Assembly: GCF_013386765.1 (NCBI RefSeq) | Contig: NZ_JACARE010000021.1 | Span: forward strand, 62,001-126,000 | Source: Pseudomonas yamanorum | Lineage (GTDB): Bacteria > Pseudomonadota > Gammaproteobacteria > Pseudomonadales > Pseudomonadaceae | Reading direction: 5' to 3' | DNA length: 64,000 nucleotides | Shown: positions 9,251 through 16,983 of the stretch, piece by piece | How the letters are laid out: each line of letters starts with the position of its first letter | Position numbering within the stretch: position 1 is the stretch's first letter | Notes under the pieces: generated by a model | The model's input: the letters and a program-made list of their open reading frames with translations, nothing else | The model's database searches: none | What the model was told of the DNA's origin: nothing | Translations under genes and position numbers: made by a program

Positions 9251-9361
9251 AAAAACAAAACCCGCCTCTAGGGCGGGTTTGGGTACAGCCGTGCGCTATC
9301 CCGCCAAATGAGGAATGGCGGTAATAATGCTTGGCTGGCAACGAAGGGTTTGAAATGTCAT
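9251..9361 (-). promoter_or_regulatory. Ile/Thr-responsive transcription attenuator ahead of the threonine ammonia-lyase gene
   Basis: Read on the minus strand. A 21-codon leader ORF (9361-9296) contains consecutive ATT ATT ACC GCC ATT codons. A hairpin CCGCCA (9321-9316)/TGGCGG (9306-9301) starts inside those codons. A strong terminator follows: a 9-bp stem AAACCCGCC/GGCGGGTTT (9280-9258) with a 5-base loop, then TGTTTTT. The 3' arm of the first hairpin plus one base, GGCGGG (9305-9300), is perfectly complementary to the 5' arm of the terminator, CCCGCC (9277-9272), giving an antiterminator. A ribosome stalled for Ile-tRNA or Thr-tRNA would cover the first arm and free GGCGGG. The structural gene starts 38 bases beyond the T-run. 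Confidence 0.82.
9296..9361 (-). CDS. Leader peptide of the threonine ammonia-lyase attenuator
   Basis: A 21-residue ORF ending in TAG, beginning M-T-F-Q-T-L-R-C. Residues 12-16 are Ile-Ile-Thr-Ala-Ile, with further Thr at 2 and 5. No clear Shine-Dalgarno is seen before the ATG. A possible promoter (TTGACT at 9396-9391, TTAATT at 9374-9369) would start transcription at the ATG, so a leaderless message is possible. The ORF is too short for ordinary gene calling; its position and codon content relative to the hairpins are the evidence. Confidence 0.72.
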   Translation of the reverse strand: MTFQTLRCQPSIITAIPHLAG

Positions 9362-9471
9362 GAATCAAAATTAACCGGCGCTGCGGGGCAAGTCAATGGC
9401 GAAACGCCAGGCTTTACGCAGAGCATACGAAACATATACGATTCATATATCAACCCTGCACAGTGAAGCTC

Positions 9472-9675
9472 ATGGGCATCGTCAAGATCACCGACCAATT
9501 GCATGAACAACTCCGCCTGGCCAGCGCCGCCATGGACCGTTCCATCAACGCCCAGGCCGAGTTCTGGATCAAGATCGGCCTGCTCGCCGAACTCAATCCG
9601 CACCTGGCCTATAACGACCTGATCAACAAATTGCTGCTGGACAAGCCCGACCTGATCCGGGGGCGCAGTCAATGA
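9472..9675 (+). CDS. ParD-like family protein
   Basis: A 67-residue protein resembling the ParD-like family, a ribbon-helix-helix-type fold related to antitoxins (ITDQLHEQLRLASAAMDRSINAQAEFWIK). No toxin gene lies next to it. Instead its TGA overlaps the ATG of a methionine aminopeptidase gene (ATGA at 9672), so the two are translationally coupled. ATG at 9472 is preferred to the GTG at 9463, although no strong ribosome site separates them. A regulatory or partner role for the aminopeptidase is inference. Confidence 0.72.
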   Translation: MGIVKITDQLHEQLRLASAAMDRSINAQAEFWIKIGLLAELNPHLAYNDLINKLLLDKPDLIRGRSQ

Positions 9676-10433
9676 TCAAGACCGCCGAACAACTCGTGGT
9701 GATGCGTGAAGCCGGTCGCCTTTTGGCCAAGGTCTTTAGCATGCTCGACGGTTTCGTCACCGCAGGCCAGTCGACCCTCGAGATCGACAGCGCCGTGGAA
9801 GCCTTCATCCGCAATGACCTGCAATCGCGGCCGGCGAGCCTGGGCCAGTACGACTACCCGTTCTGCATCAACACCTCGATCAACGAAGTGGTGTGCCACG
9901 GCATGCCGAGCGCCAAGGACGTGCTCAAGGACGGCGACATCGTCAATATCGACATCACCCTGGAAAAAGGCGGCTTTATCGCCGACTCCAGCAAGATGTA
10001 CATGATTGGCAACGTGGCGCCCAAGGCCCGGCGCCTGGTGGAAATGACCTTCGAAGCCATGTGGGCCGGGATCCGCCAGGTCAAGCCCGGCGCCCGCCTG
10101 GGGGATATCGGCTACGCCATCCAGAGCCATGCCCAGGGCAATGGCTACAGCGTGGTGCGTGAATATTGCGGGCACGGCATTGGCCGCGAGATGCACGAAG
10201 AGCCGCAGATCCTGCACTTCGGCCGTCCGGGCACCGGGATGGAGCTGCGCGAAGGCATGGTGTTCACCATCGAGCCGATGCTCAACCAGGGCAGCGCCAA
10301 GGTGCGCAGCCTGAAGGATGGCTGGACGGTGGTGACGCGCGACAACAGCCTGTCGGCGCAGTGGGAACATACCGTGGCGGTGACGCGGGATGGGTTTGAG
10401 GTGTTGACGTTGCAGCACAGCGCCGGCGAATGA
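9672..10433 (+). CDS. map: Type I methionine aminopeptidase (second copy type)
   Basis: Removes the initiator methionine from nascent proteins. The 253-residue length fits type I enzymes. The metal-site pattern is readable: the D residues in DGDIVNIDITLEKGGFIADSS, the His of YCGHGIGREMHEEP, and the Glu of FTIEPML and the late WEHTVAVT. It overlaps the ParD-like gene by 4 bases. The housekeeping map of Pseudomonas normally lies beside rpsB/glnD, so this is likely an accessory paralogue. Confidence 0.88.
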   Translation: MIKTAEQLVVMREAGRLLAKVFSMLDGFVTAGQSTLEIDSAVEAFIRNDLQSRPASLGQYDYPFCINTSINEVVCHGMPSAKDVLKDGDIVNIDITLEKGGFIADSSKMYMIGNVAPKARRLVEMTFEAMWAGIRQVKPGARLGDIGYAIQSHAQGNGYSVVREYCGHGIGREMHEEPQILHFGRPGTGMELREGMVFTIEPMLNQGSAKVRSLKDGWTVVTRDNSLSAQWEHTVAVTRDGFEVLTLQHSAGE

Positions 10434-10452
10434 CCTGTGGTGAGGGAGGTTG

Positions 10453-10658
10453 GTGTGGTGAGAGGGCTTGCTGTCTGTGGCTAGGGAGCTTGCTCTGGCT
10501 AGGGAGCTTGCTGTGGCGAGGGAGCTTGCTCCCGCTGGGCTGCGTAGCGGCCCCAAGATCTTTGGGAGCGCTTCGCACTCCAGCGGGAGCAAGCTCCCTC
10601 GCCACAGCAAGCTCCCCAGCCACAGCAAGCTCCCTCACCACAGCAAGCCCCCTCCCCA
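10453..10658. repeat. REP array built as nested inverted repeats
   Basis: About four ~18-base units of the form TGGCGAGGGAGCTTGCT point one way and four complementary units (GCAAGCTCCCTCGCCACA type) follow in reverse. They are centred on a full REP palindrome (CTCCCGCTGGGCTGCGTAGCGG and its partner). The region lies between the converging map and CorA-like genes and contains no plausible gene. The in-frame ORFs across it are artefacts of the 18-base period. Confidence 0.88.
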
Positions 10659-10679
10659 CAAATAACCTCCCGAACATCG

Positions 10680-11621
10680 TCACACCGCCTTGTCACCACT
10701 CCCCGCAATCCGCTTCAACCCCAACACCATCAACCCCGCCCCCAGTCCCATCGCCGCCATAAACAACGGGTACGAAATCCACCACGGCGTGCCCGCCGTC
10801 ATCATGCTGAACTCCGACATCCCGCCCACGCTGGCAATCAGGTTCAACGGCAGAAACACCACGTTGATCAACGTCAGCTTGCGCAACAGGTTGTTCATGC
10901 TGTTGTTCATCAGGTTGCCCCGGGCATCGATCAGCCCGGAGAACACGTTGGAGTAAATCTCCGCCTGCTTGTAGCACTGGTTGTTCTCGATGATCAGGTC
11001 ATCGATCAGGCCCAGTGTTTCAGCGCTGAAATGTTCCTTCTCGCCATGATTGCGCAGGCGCGTCAGCACCGCGCCGTTGCTGTGCAGGGCGTTGATGTAA
11101 TAGATCAGGCTTTCGCTGAGGTTGAACATCTGCATCAGGTGGCGGTTGCTCATCGATGCATTGAACTGCTGCTGCAACTCCCGGGCGACCATCTTGATCA
11201 CCTTAAGGTGGCCCAAGTAGTGGTGGATGTTGTTGAGCAGCAAGTCCAGCAACACATCCAGTGGCGTACGCAGCGGCCGGCGGGCGCCCAGCCCGGAAAG
11301 CTGGCTGTCGTCGGTGGCAATCACCAGCAACTGATCCCCGGAAAACAGCAAGCCGCAGGACGCCACTTCAAACACCAGGTTGCCGCCACCGGAATAATTC
11401 TCCGGGCGTTTCCAGATCAGGAACAGGTTATCGGGGTGGAACTCGATGCGGGACACTTCGTCGGGGTCCAGCGCCGAGGCCAAAGCATGTTCATCGAGCT
11501 TGTAGCAGTCGCGCAGGTACTTGCGCTCGTGGGGATCGGGATTGCTGAAGAGCAGCACATTCGCGTCGTCCCCCAGGCTGTTGTACAACTTGCCATCGGC
11601 TATTTCAAAGCGCTGGATCAT
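10680..11621 (-). CDS. CorA-family metal transporter with a variant GMN motif
   Basis: A 313-residue member of the CorA/ZntB superfamily: a long cytoplasmic alpha/beta and helical N-terminal region and two C-terminal membrane helices (about residues 243-262 and 280-300). The signature GMN that forms the pore entrance reads GMS here (VGGMSEFSMMT), a change that alters ion selection in this superfamily. It starts 6 bases after the RimK-like gene ends on the same strand, so the two are an operon. The substrate is unknown; Mg2+ should not be assumed. Confidence 0.8.
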   Translation of the reverse strand: MIQRFEIADGKLYNSLGDDANVLLFSNPDPHERKYLRDCYKLDEHALASALDPDEVSRIEFHPDNLFLIWKRPENYSGGGNLVFEVASCGLLFSGDQLLVIATDDSQLSGLGARRPLRTPLDVLLDLLLNNIHHYLGHLKVIKMVARELQQQFNASMSNRHLMQMFNLSESLIYYINALHSNGAVLTRLRNHGEKEHFSAETLGLIDDLIIENNQCYKQAEIYSNVFSGLIDARGNLMNNSMNNLLRKLTLINVVFLPLNLIASVGGMSEFSMMTAGTPWWISYPLFMAAMGLGAGLMVLGLKRIAGSGDKAV

Positions 11622-11627
11622 CGCGCG

Positions 11628-13214
11628 TCACCACACCTGGCCCTGACGTTTCAGCTCCAGGCGTCGGACGAACTCCTCCAGTACCAGGGAATACAAGTCG
11701 TCCTGCAGGTAGGCATCTTCGATACCGGCGTCCATGTTGGGGTTGTCATTGACCTCGATCACCACCACCTTGTCGCCGGATTGCTTGAGGTCTACGCCGT
11801 ACAGGCCGTCGCCGATCAGGTTGGCGGTCTTTACCGCCAGTTCCACCACGGCCTTGGGCGCTTCGTGGACCGCCAGGGTGCGGCACTCGCCGTTGATGTC
11901 CTGGCCGATGGCCTTGTGGTTGTAGATCTGCCAATGGCCCTTGGACATGAAGTACTGGCAGGCAAAGATCGGTTTGCGGTTGAGGACGCCGATGCGCCAG
12001 TCGTACTCGGTGTAGAAAAACTCCTGGGCCAGCAGCAACACGGAATGCTCGAACAGTTCAGCGGTGGCGGTCAACAGCGCTTGCTGGCTTTCGACCTTGA
12101 TCACGCCGCGGGAGAAACACCCGTCGGGGATCTTCAGTACCAGCGGGAAGCCGAGGCGCTCGCCCACCCGTTCGAAATCTTCGGGTCGCTCCTTGTACAG
12201 AATTTCAGTGGCGGGCATGCCCAGTTGGTGGCTTTTCAGCAGGTCGGTGAGGTAGACCTTGTTGGTGCAGCGCAGGATCGACGCCGGGTCGTCCATCACC
12301 ACCAGCCCTTCGCTCTCGGCCTTTTTGGCGAAGCGGTAGGTGTGGTTGTCAACGCTGGTGGTCTCGCGGATCAGCAAGGCGTCGTATTCGGCCAGGCGGG
12401 CATAGTCCTTGCGCTCGATCAGTTCCACATCGATGCCCAGCCCCTTGCCGACCCGTACGAAGTTTTCCAGGGCACGGGCGTTGGACGGCGGCAATTGTTC
12501 CTGCGGATCGTGCAGGATTGCCAGGTCATAGCGGGCCAACCGTCGGGAGCGCGGTTGACGCCAGATCTTGCGGCTGAAGTTATCCAGCGCATTGGCGAAT
12601 TGATCTTCCTGGTCATCGCGCAACTTGTGCAACACCCCAGACTTGATGCCTTCGATGTGCCAGCCGTTATTCTTGCGAAATTCAACTAACAGGATCGGAC
12701 AGGGAAACGCCTCAAACAACTGGCGGGCCAAATCCTGCAAGGGTTCAATATTGGTTCGGCCAAAATAAAGTGTCAGGGTAAAGCCTTCGGTATTGCTGTA
12801 GAGGTGATGACTCAAGGCTTTATCGAGGGTTTTATCCAGGTCATCCAGGGCCAGGCCGTACAGGGATTTTTTCGTCAGTTCGCTGATGGTGCGCACCGAC
12901 GGAATCACCTTGTGGCCCCGCGCCTCGGCCAGCAGCGAGCAGTAGTAGCCGTGCCCCAGGTACTTGTAGCTGCGGCACAGGTTGATCACCTGCACCCGCT
13001 TGCCCGTCTCGTTTTCCCGGGTTTGTTCAAGGTATTCCTGGGCGGTGACGATGTCTTCGCTGGGGAAGTACGATGCCCAGTCTTCCTTGCGCTCGACAAT
13101 GATCACGACTTGACTTGCACTCTTGGGAGGGCTGGAAAAATAACCGTTGGAAGTTATTGTCGCCGCCACTGTTTGCTCGGATACTTCACGCCAATGACCT
13201 TGTACCGCTGACAT
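11628..13214 (-). CDS. RimK-like ATP-grasp ligase with N-terminal RLAN domain
   Basis: A 528-residue predicted amino-acid or peptide ligase. Residues about 36-180 match the RLAN domain found ahead of some RimK-like enzymes (VVIIVERKEDWASYFPS). Residues about 310-520 form an ATP-grasp fold: a Lys-containing LVLKIPDG strand, a glycine-type loop CFSRGVIKVE, and the metal-binding end VIEVNDNPNMDAG. RimK enzymes add glutamate to proteins, but the acceptor here is unknown. It is followed by the CorA-like gene and divergent from a GNAT/C39 gene 94 bases away. This conserved arrangement suggests a modification system that is not ribosomal S6 glutamylation. Confidence 0.85.
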   Translation of the reverse strand: MSAVQGHWREVSEQTVAATITSNGYFSSPPKSASQVVIIVERKEDWASYFPSEDIVTAQEYLEQTRENETGKRVQVINLCRSYKYLGHGYYCSLLAEARGHKVIPSVRTISELTKKSLYGLALDDLDKTLDKALSHHLYSNTEGFTLTLYFGRTNIEPLQDLARQLFEAFPCPILLVEFRKNNGWHIEGIKSGVLHKLRDDQEDQFANALDNFSRKIWRQPRSRRLARYDLAILHDPQEQLPPSNARALENFVRVGKGLGIDVELIERKDYARLAEYDALLIRETTSVDNHTYRFAKKAESEGLVVMDDPASILRCTNKVYLTDLLKSHQLGMPATEILYKERPEDFERVGERLGFPLVLKIPDGCFSRGVIKVESQQALLTATAELFEHSVLLLAQEFFYTEYDWRIGVLNRKPIFACQYFMSKGHWQIYNHKAIGQDINGECRTLAVHEAPKAVVELAVKTANLIGDGLYGVDLKQSGDKVVVIEVNDNPNMDAGIEDAYLQDDLYSLVLEEFVRRLELKRQGQVW

Positions 13215-13308
13215 ATTGATTGATCCGCTTTAGAGAACTAGACCTTTTCTATTAAGCACGATCTTTTAGAGAAGTCCCGTTTCGTTACGCAACTTTTACG
13301 GCGGTCAC

Positions 13309-14409
13309 ATGGCTCTTTCCTTTCGCGTTGCAACACCCGATGACGTGCCTGCATTGGTGGCATTGGAACAGCACTGTTTCACCACGGACCGGCTCTCCAC
13401 CCGCAGCTTCCAGTGGATGGTCAGCCGCGCCCACGGGCAACTGTTGGTGGCGGAACAACACGGCGAGTTGCTGGGTTACGCCCTGGTGCTGTTCCACCGG
13501 GGCACCTCCCTGGCGCGCCTGTATTCCATCGCCATCGCCGAGTCCTCCCGGGGCCTGGGATTGGGCAAGCAATTGCTGACACGCATCGAAGCCTGCGCCG
13601 TGGAACACGACTGCGCCTACCTGCGCCTCGAAGTGCGCACCGACAACCCCGGCGCCATCGCCCTGTACGAGCGCAATGGTTACCGGCGCTTTGCCTTGAT
13701 CAATGACTATTACGAAGACCACGCCCCAGCCCTGCGCCTGGAAAAACGCATCCTCCAGCACCAGGACGCACGCGCCCTGAGCGTTCCCTATTACCAGCAG
13801 ACCACCGACTTCACCTGTGGCGCCGCCAGCCTGCTGATGGCCATGGGCGCTTTGGAACCTGCGCGGGTGGCACAGCGTCGCGAAGAACTGCAGATATGGC
13901 GTGAGGCAACCACCGTGTTCATGACCGCCGGCCACGGTGGCTGCAGCCCCCAAGGCCTGGCACTGGCCGCGTGGCGCCGGGGTTTTCGGGTGCGCATGCA
14001 GGTCAACGTCAGCGGGCCGTTGTTTCTCGACGGGGTGCGGGATGCGCATAAAAAAGACGTCATGCGGTTGGTGCATGACGCCTTCGAGGAAGAGTTGGCA
14101 TTGAGCGACGTCGAGCAGGTGCTCGGCGGCCCGCTGGATTTACCCCAGGTGCTGCGGGACGGCGGGCAGCCGCTGGTGTTGATCAGCAGCTACCGGCTGA
14201 CCCGCTCCAAGTCGCCCCACTGGGTGATCGTCACCGATTGCGACGAAGACTTCGTGTACCTGCACGACCCGGACGTGGACCACAGCCAGCATCGCCAACC
14301 CATGGACTGCCAGCATCTGCCGGTCAGCCACGGGGAGTTCGAGCGAATGTGCCGGTTCGGCAATAACAAATTGCGTGCGGCGGTGGTGGTGTTCAGGCGA
14401 CTTGCTTGA
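13309..14409 (+). CDS. GNAT acetyltransferase fused to a C39-like cysteine peptidase
   Basis: A 366-residue two-domain protein. Residues about 1-150 are a GNAT N-acetyltransferase with the acetyl-CoA loop ESSRGLGLGKQLL. Residues about 155-345 are a peptidase-C39-like papain-fold domain with Cys170 in QTTDFTCGAAS and a later His in SPHWVIVTD followed by the Asp of LHDPDVD. There is no ABC transporter part, so it is not a bacteriocin exporter. It sits divergently from the RimK-like ligase. A plausible scheme is ligation, acetylation and cleavage or transpeptidation of one peptide substrate; this is inference. Its last 17 bases overlap sfnG. Confidence 0.85.
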   Translation: MALSFRVATPDDVPALVALEQHCFTTDRLSTRSFQWMVSRAHGQLLVAEQHGELLGYALVLFHRGTSLARLYSIAIAESSRGLGLGKQLLTRIEACAVEHDCAYLRLEVRTDNPGAIALYERNGYRRFALINDYYEDHAPALRLEKRILQHQDARALSVPYYQQTTDFTCGAASLLMAMGALEPARVAQRREELQIWREATTVFMTAGHGGCSPQGLALAAWRRGFRVRMQVNVSGPLFLDGVRDAHKKDVMRLVHDAFEEELALSDVEQVLGGPLDLPQVLRDGGQPLVLISSYRLTRSKSPHWVIVTDCDEDFVYLHDPDVDHSQHRQPMDCQHLPVSHGEFERMCRFGNNKLRAAVVVFRRLA

Positions 14410-15484
14410 TCCCGGCCTTGGCCTCCAGCTCACGCACCAGCGGCAGTACGCGCTGGCCGAAGTACTCGACTTCTTCCTGGAAGTGCAGGAAGCCGGCCAG
14501 TACCAGGTCCACGCCGACGGCCTTCAAGGCCACGATGCGCTCGGCGATCTGCTGCGGGGTGCCGATCAGGTTGGTCTTGAAGCCGTCGTTGTATTGCACC
14601 AGGTCTTCAAAGCTGGATTTGGCCCAGTTGCCCTCGCCTTCCGGGGATGCCTTGCCGGCTTGTCTGGCCGCGTCGCCAAACGCATTCACGGCTTCCGGAT
14701 CGGCCTGGTCGATGATCTCTGCCAGTACGGCGCGGGCTTCTTCCTCGGTATCGCGGGCAATCACAAACGCGTTGACCCCGACTTTCACCGAATGATTATT
14801 CGCCGCTGCCTTGGCCCGGATGTCATCGACCTGGGCCTTGATGCCTTCCGGGGTATTGCCGTTGGTGAAGTACCAGTCCGACACCCGCGCCGCCATATCC
14901 CGCGCCGCCCGTGAACTGCCACCCTGGAAGATTTCCGGGTGCGGCTCGCCCAGTGGCTTGGGTTTGAGGCTGTAGTTGTTGAAGCGGTAGAAGTCGCCCT
15001 TGAAGGTGAAATTGTCCTGGGTCCAGATGCCCTTCAAGGCACGGATGAATTCCTCGGAGCGCCGATAGCGCTCGTCGTGCTCCAGCCAGTGTTCGCCGAT
15101 GGCCTGGAACTCGCCCTTGAACCAGCCGCTGACGATATTCACCGCTACCCGGCCATTGGTGAGCTGGTCGATGGTTGCCAGTTGCTTGGCCGCCAGGGCC
15201 GGTTGCCATGGGCCAGGCAGGATCGCCGCAATCACCTTGAGCTTGGTGGTGGCCGCCAGCAGCGCATGGCTGAACGCAACGGACTCATGCTGGTATTCGG
15301 CGCCATAGCCGGCGGTGAAACGAATCTGCGTGAGGGCGTATTCGAAACCGGCGTCCTCGGCCAGCTGCGCCAGCTTGCGGTTGTAGTCGATGCCCCAGTG
15401 GGTGCGCTGTTCGATCTTGCTGACCACCAGCCCACCGCTGACGTTGGGCACCCAGTAGGCAAATTTGACGGCTTGCTGACTCAT
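14393..15484 (-). CDS. sfnG: Dimethylsulfone monooxygenase SfnG
   Basis: An FMNH2-dependent monooxygenase of the bacterial luciferase-like family that converts dimethyl sulfone to methanesulfinate, used for sulfur supply. The 363-residue protein starts MSQQAVKFAYWVPNVSGGLVVS and carries family stretches such as SGWFKGEFQAIGEHWLEHDERYRR and EIFQGGSS. ATG at 15484 is preferred: longer in-frame starts run into the promoter. A sigma-54 promoter lies 39-54 bases upstream. It is divergent from sfnB. Confidence 0.93.
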   Translation of the reverse strand: MSQQAVKFAYWVPNVSGGLVVSKIEQRTHWGIDYNRKLAQLAEDAGFEYALTQIRFTAGYGAEYQHESVAFSHALLAATTKLKVIAAILPGPWQPALAAKQLATIDQLTNGRVAVNIVSGWFKGEFQAIGEHWLEHDERYRRSEEFIRALKGIWTQDNFTFKGDFYRFNNYSLKPKPLGEPHPEIFQGGSSRAARDMAARVSDWYFTNGNTPEGIKAQVDDIRAKAAANNHSVKVGVNAFVIARDTEEEARAVLAEIIDQADPEAVNAFGDAARQAGKASPEGEGNWAKSSFEDLVQYNDGFKTNLIGTPQQIAERIVALKAVGVDLVLAGFLHFQEEVEYFGQRVLPLVRELEAKAGIKQVA

Positions 15485-15522
15485 TGGACTGTACCTCGCG
15501 GATTGGCATGTACAGGGTGTGG

Positions 15523-15538
15523 AGCAGCAAGTGTGCCA
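15523..15538 (-). promoter_or_regulatory. Sigma-54 promoter of sfnG
   Basis: On the minus strand this reads TGGCACACTTGCTGCT: the -24 element TGGCAC and the -12 TGC with the required spacing between GG and GC. Transcription would begin near 15512, about 28 bases before the ATG. SfnG is known to depend on the sigma-54 activator SfnR in Pseudomonas, which fits. Confidence 0.85.
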
Positions 15539-15637
15539 GTGACCGTGAAAGGCCCACGCTACAGGCCTTGGAACGCGGAAACAGGCGAAAAGCAGCCTGC
15601 TCCGAGCTGTCACGGATTGCAGCGGTTTGTCGTTTTG

Positions 15638-15655
15638 CTGTTGCAGGGACAACAG
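15638..15655. promoter_or_regulatory. Palindrome between sfnG and sfnB, candidate SfnR enhancer
   Basis: CTGTTG and CAACAG form a perfect inverted repeat with a 6-base spacer. It lies about 100 bases upstream of the sfnG -24 element and about 41 bases from the sfnB -24 element. Sigma-54 activators bind such dyads, but the assignment to SfnR is inferred from context. Confidence 0.45.
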
Positions 15656-15695
15656 TTGAATCAGCACCCGCCCCGTAAACACGTGCCTTCGCGCC

Positions 15696-15711
15696 CGGCA
15701 TGGACTGTGCA
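15696..15711 (+). promoter_or_regulatory. Sigma-54 promoter of sfnB
   Basis: CGGCATGGACTGTGCA keeps the invariant -24 GG and -12 GC with exact sigma-54 spacing. Predicted transcription starts near 15723, some 25 bases before the sfnB ATG. Together with the sfnG promoter on the other strand it makes a fully sigma-54-controlled divergent pair. Confidence 0.75.
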
Positions 15712-15747
15712 ATAGCTCACCTGACTCACTGCCCAGGAACCGTCCCC

Positions 15748-16983
15748 ATGACCGAGCACCACGTGATCAACCCACTGTCCACCGGCGTCGATTATCAAGC
15801 CCTGGCCGAACGCTTCCGGCCGGTTTTCCAGCGCATCGCCGAAGGCGCCGTAGAGCGTGAACAAACCCGCGCCCTGCCCTACGAACCCATCCAGTGGCTC
15901 AAGCAAGCCGGCTTCGGCGCCGTGCGCGTGCCGGTGGAATACGGTGGCGGTGGCGCCTCCCTGCCCCAGCTGTTTGAACTGCTGATCGAACTGGCCGAAG
16001 CCGATTCCAACGTGCCCCAGGCCCTGCGCGGGCATTTCGCGTTCGCCGAAGACCGCCTGAACGCCGCCCCCGGCGCGGCGCGGGACATCTGGTTCAAACG
16101 TTTTGTCGAGGGTGACATCGTCGGCTGCGCCTGGACTGAAATCGGCAGCGTGGCCATCGGCGATGTGGTCACAAAAGTCAGCCCCGACGGCGATAAATGG
16201 AAACTCAACGGTGAAAAGTTCTACAGCACCGGCAGCCTGTTTTCCGACTGGATCGACGTGTATGCCCAGCGCAGCGACACCGGCGGCGATGTGATTGCCG
16301 CCACCCGCACCCACCAGCCCGGTGTAGTGCAAAGCGATGACTGGGACGGCTTTGGCCAGCGTACCACCGGCAGCGGCACCTCGCGCTTTACCGACGCCGT
16401 GGTGGAAGCGGAAAACCTCATCGACTTTTCCACCCGCTTCAAATACCAGACCGCGTTCTACCAGTTGGTGCTGCTCGCCACCCTGGCCGGCATCGGTCGC
16501 GCGGCCCTCAAGGATGTGGCGCATCAGGTGCGCAGCCGCAAGCGCATCTACAGCCATGGCAATGCTGCCCATGTGAGCCAGGATTCGCAGATTCAACAGG
16601 TGGTGGGTGAAGTCGCGGCGCTGGTGTATGCCGCCGAGGCCAGCGCGCTGAAGGCAACCCTTCCAGCGCAGCGGGCTTACGTGGCGCGCTTTGGCGGGGA
16701 TGATGCGGCGGAACACGAAGCCAATGTGGCTGCCGAAATCGAATCAGCGACCGCGCAGGTGGTGGTGTCGGAACTGATCCAGCGCGCCACCACTGAACTG
16801 TTCAACGCGCTGGGCGCTTCGGACGTACGCCAGGGCAAATCCCTGGATCGGCACTGGCGCAACGCACGCACGGTGTCGTCCCACAACCCGGTGATCTACA
16901 AGGCGCGGATTGTCGGCGACCGGGTGATCAACGGCACCGAGCCGCCGTTTGTGTGGCAGATCGGCAATGGGCCGGCGCGTTAA
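15748..16983 (+). CDS. sfnB: SfnB family sulfur-acquisition oxidoreductase
   Basis: A 411-residue flavoprotein of the acyl-CoA dehydrogenase superfamily, SfnB group, tied to use of dimethyl sulfide/sulfone or other organosulfur compounds under sulfur limitation. It shows the helical N-terminal domain, the flavin-binding middle (CAWTEIGSVAIGD, KLNGEKFYSTGS) and the C-terminal helical domain ending HRNARTVSSHNPVIYKARIVGD. ATG at 15748 is selected because the longer start at 15700 falls inside the sigma-54 promoter. It ends 4 bases into the convergent TSUP gene. Confidence 0.9.
   Translation: MTEHHVINPLSTGVDYQALAERFRPVFQRIAEGAVEREQTRALPYEPIQWLKQAGFGAVRVPVEYGGGGASLPQLFELLIELAEADSNVPQALRGHFAFAEDRLNAAPGAARDIWFKRFVEGDIVGCAWTEIGSVAIGDVVTKVSPDGDKWKLNGEKFYSTGSLFSDWIDVYAQRSDTGGDVIAATRTHQPGVVQSDDWDGFGQRTTGSGTSRFTDAVVEAENLIDFSTRFKYQTAFYQLVLLATLAGIGRAALKDVAHQVRSRKRIYSHGNAAHVSQDSQIQQVVGEVAALVYAAEASALKATLPAQRAYVARFGGDDAAEHEANVAAEIESATAQVVVSELIQRATTELFNALGASDVRQGKSLDRHWRNARTVSSHNPVIYKARIVGDRVINGTEPPFVWQIGNGPAR

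Noticed and set aside
9214..9258. Longer start for the threonine ammonia-lyase (TTT-rich 15-residue extension)
   Set aside because: It would begin inside the terminator stem of the attenuator; AGGAGA and ATG 9213 give the family N-terminus.
9472..10433. Toxin-antitoxin module
   Set aside because: The ParD-like protein has no ParE-type toxin next to it; the partner gene is a methionine aminopeptidase with intact catalytic residues.
11031..12689. A 552-codon ORF on the + strand opposite the RimK-like and CorA-like genes
   Set aside because: Low-complexity composition (Val/Gln/His/Gly-rich) typical of antisense frames in high-GC Pseudomonas; the opposite strand encodes two clear families.
13785..14409. 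Bacteriocin export by the C39 domain
   Set aside because: There is no ABC transporter or double-glycine peptide gene, and the domain is fused to a GNAT domain, not to membrane segments.
15485..15712. Long N-terminal extension of sfnG
   Set aside because: It would cover the sigma-54 promoter of sfnG; the ATG at 15484 matches the known start of SfnG proteins.
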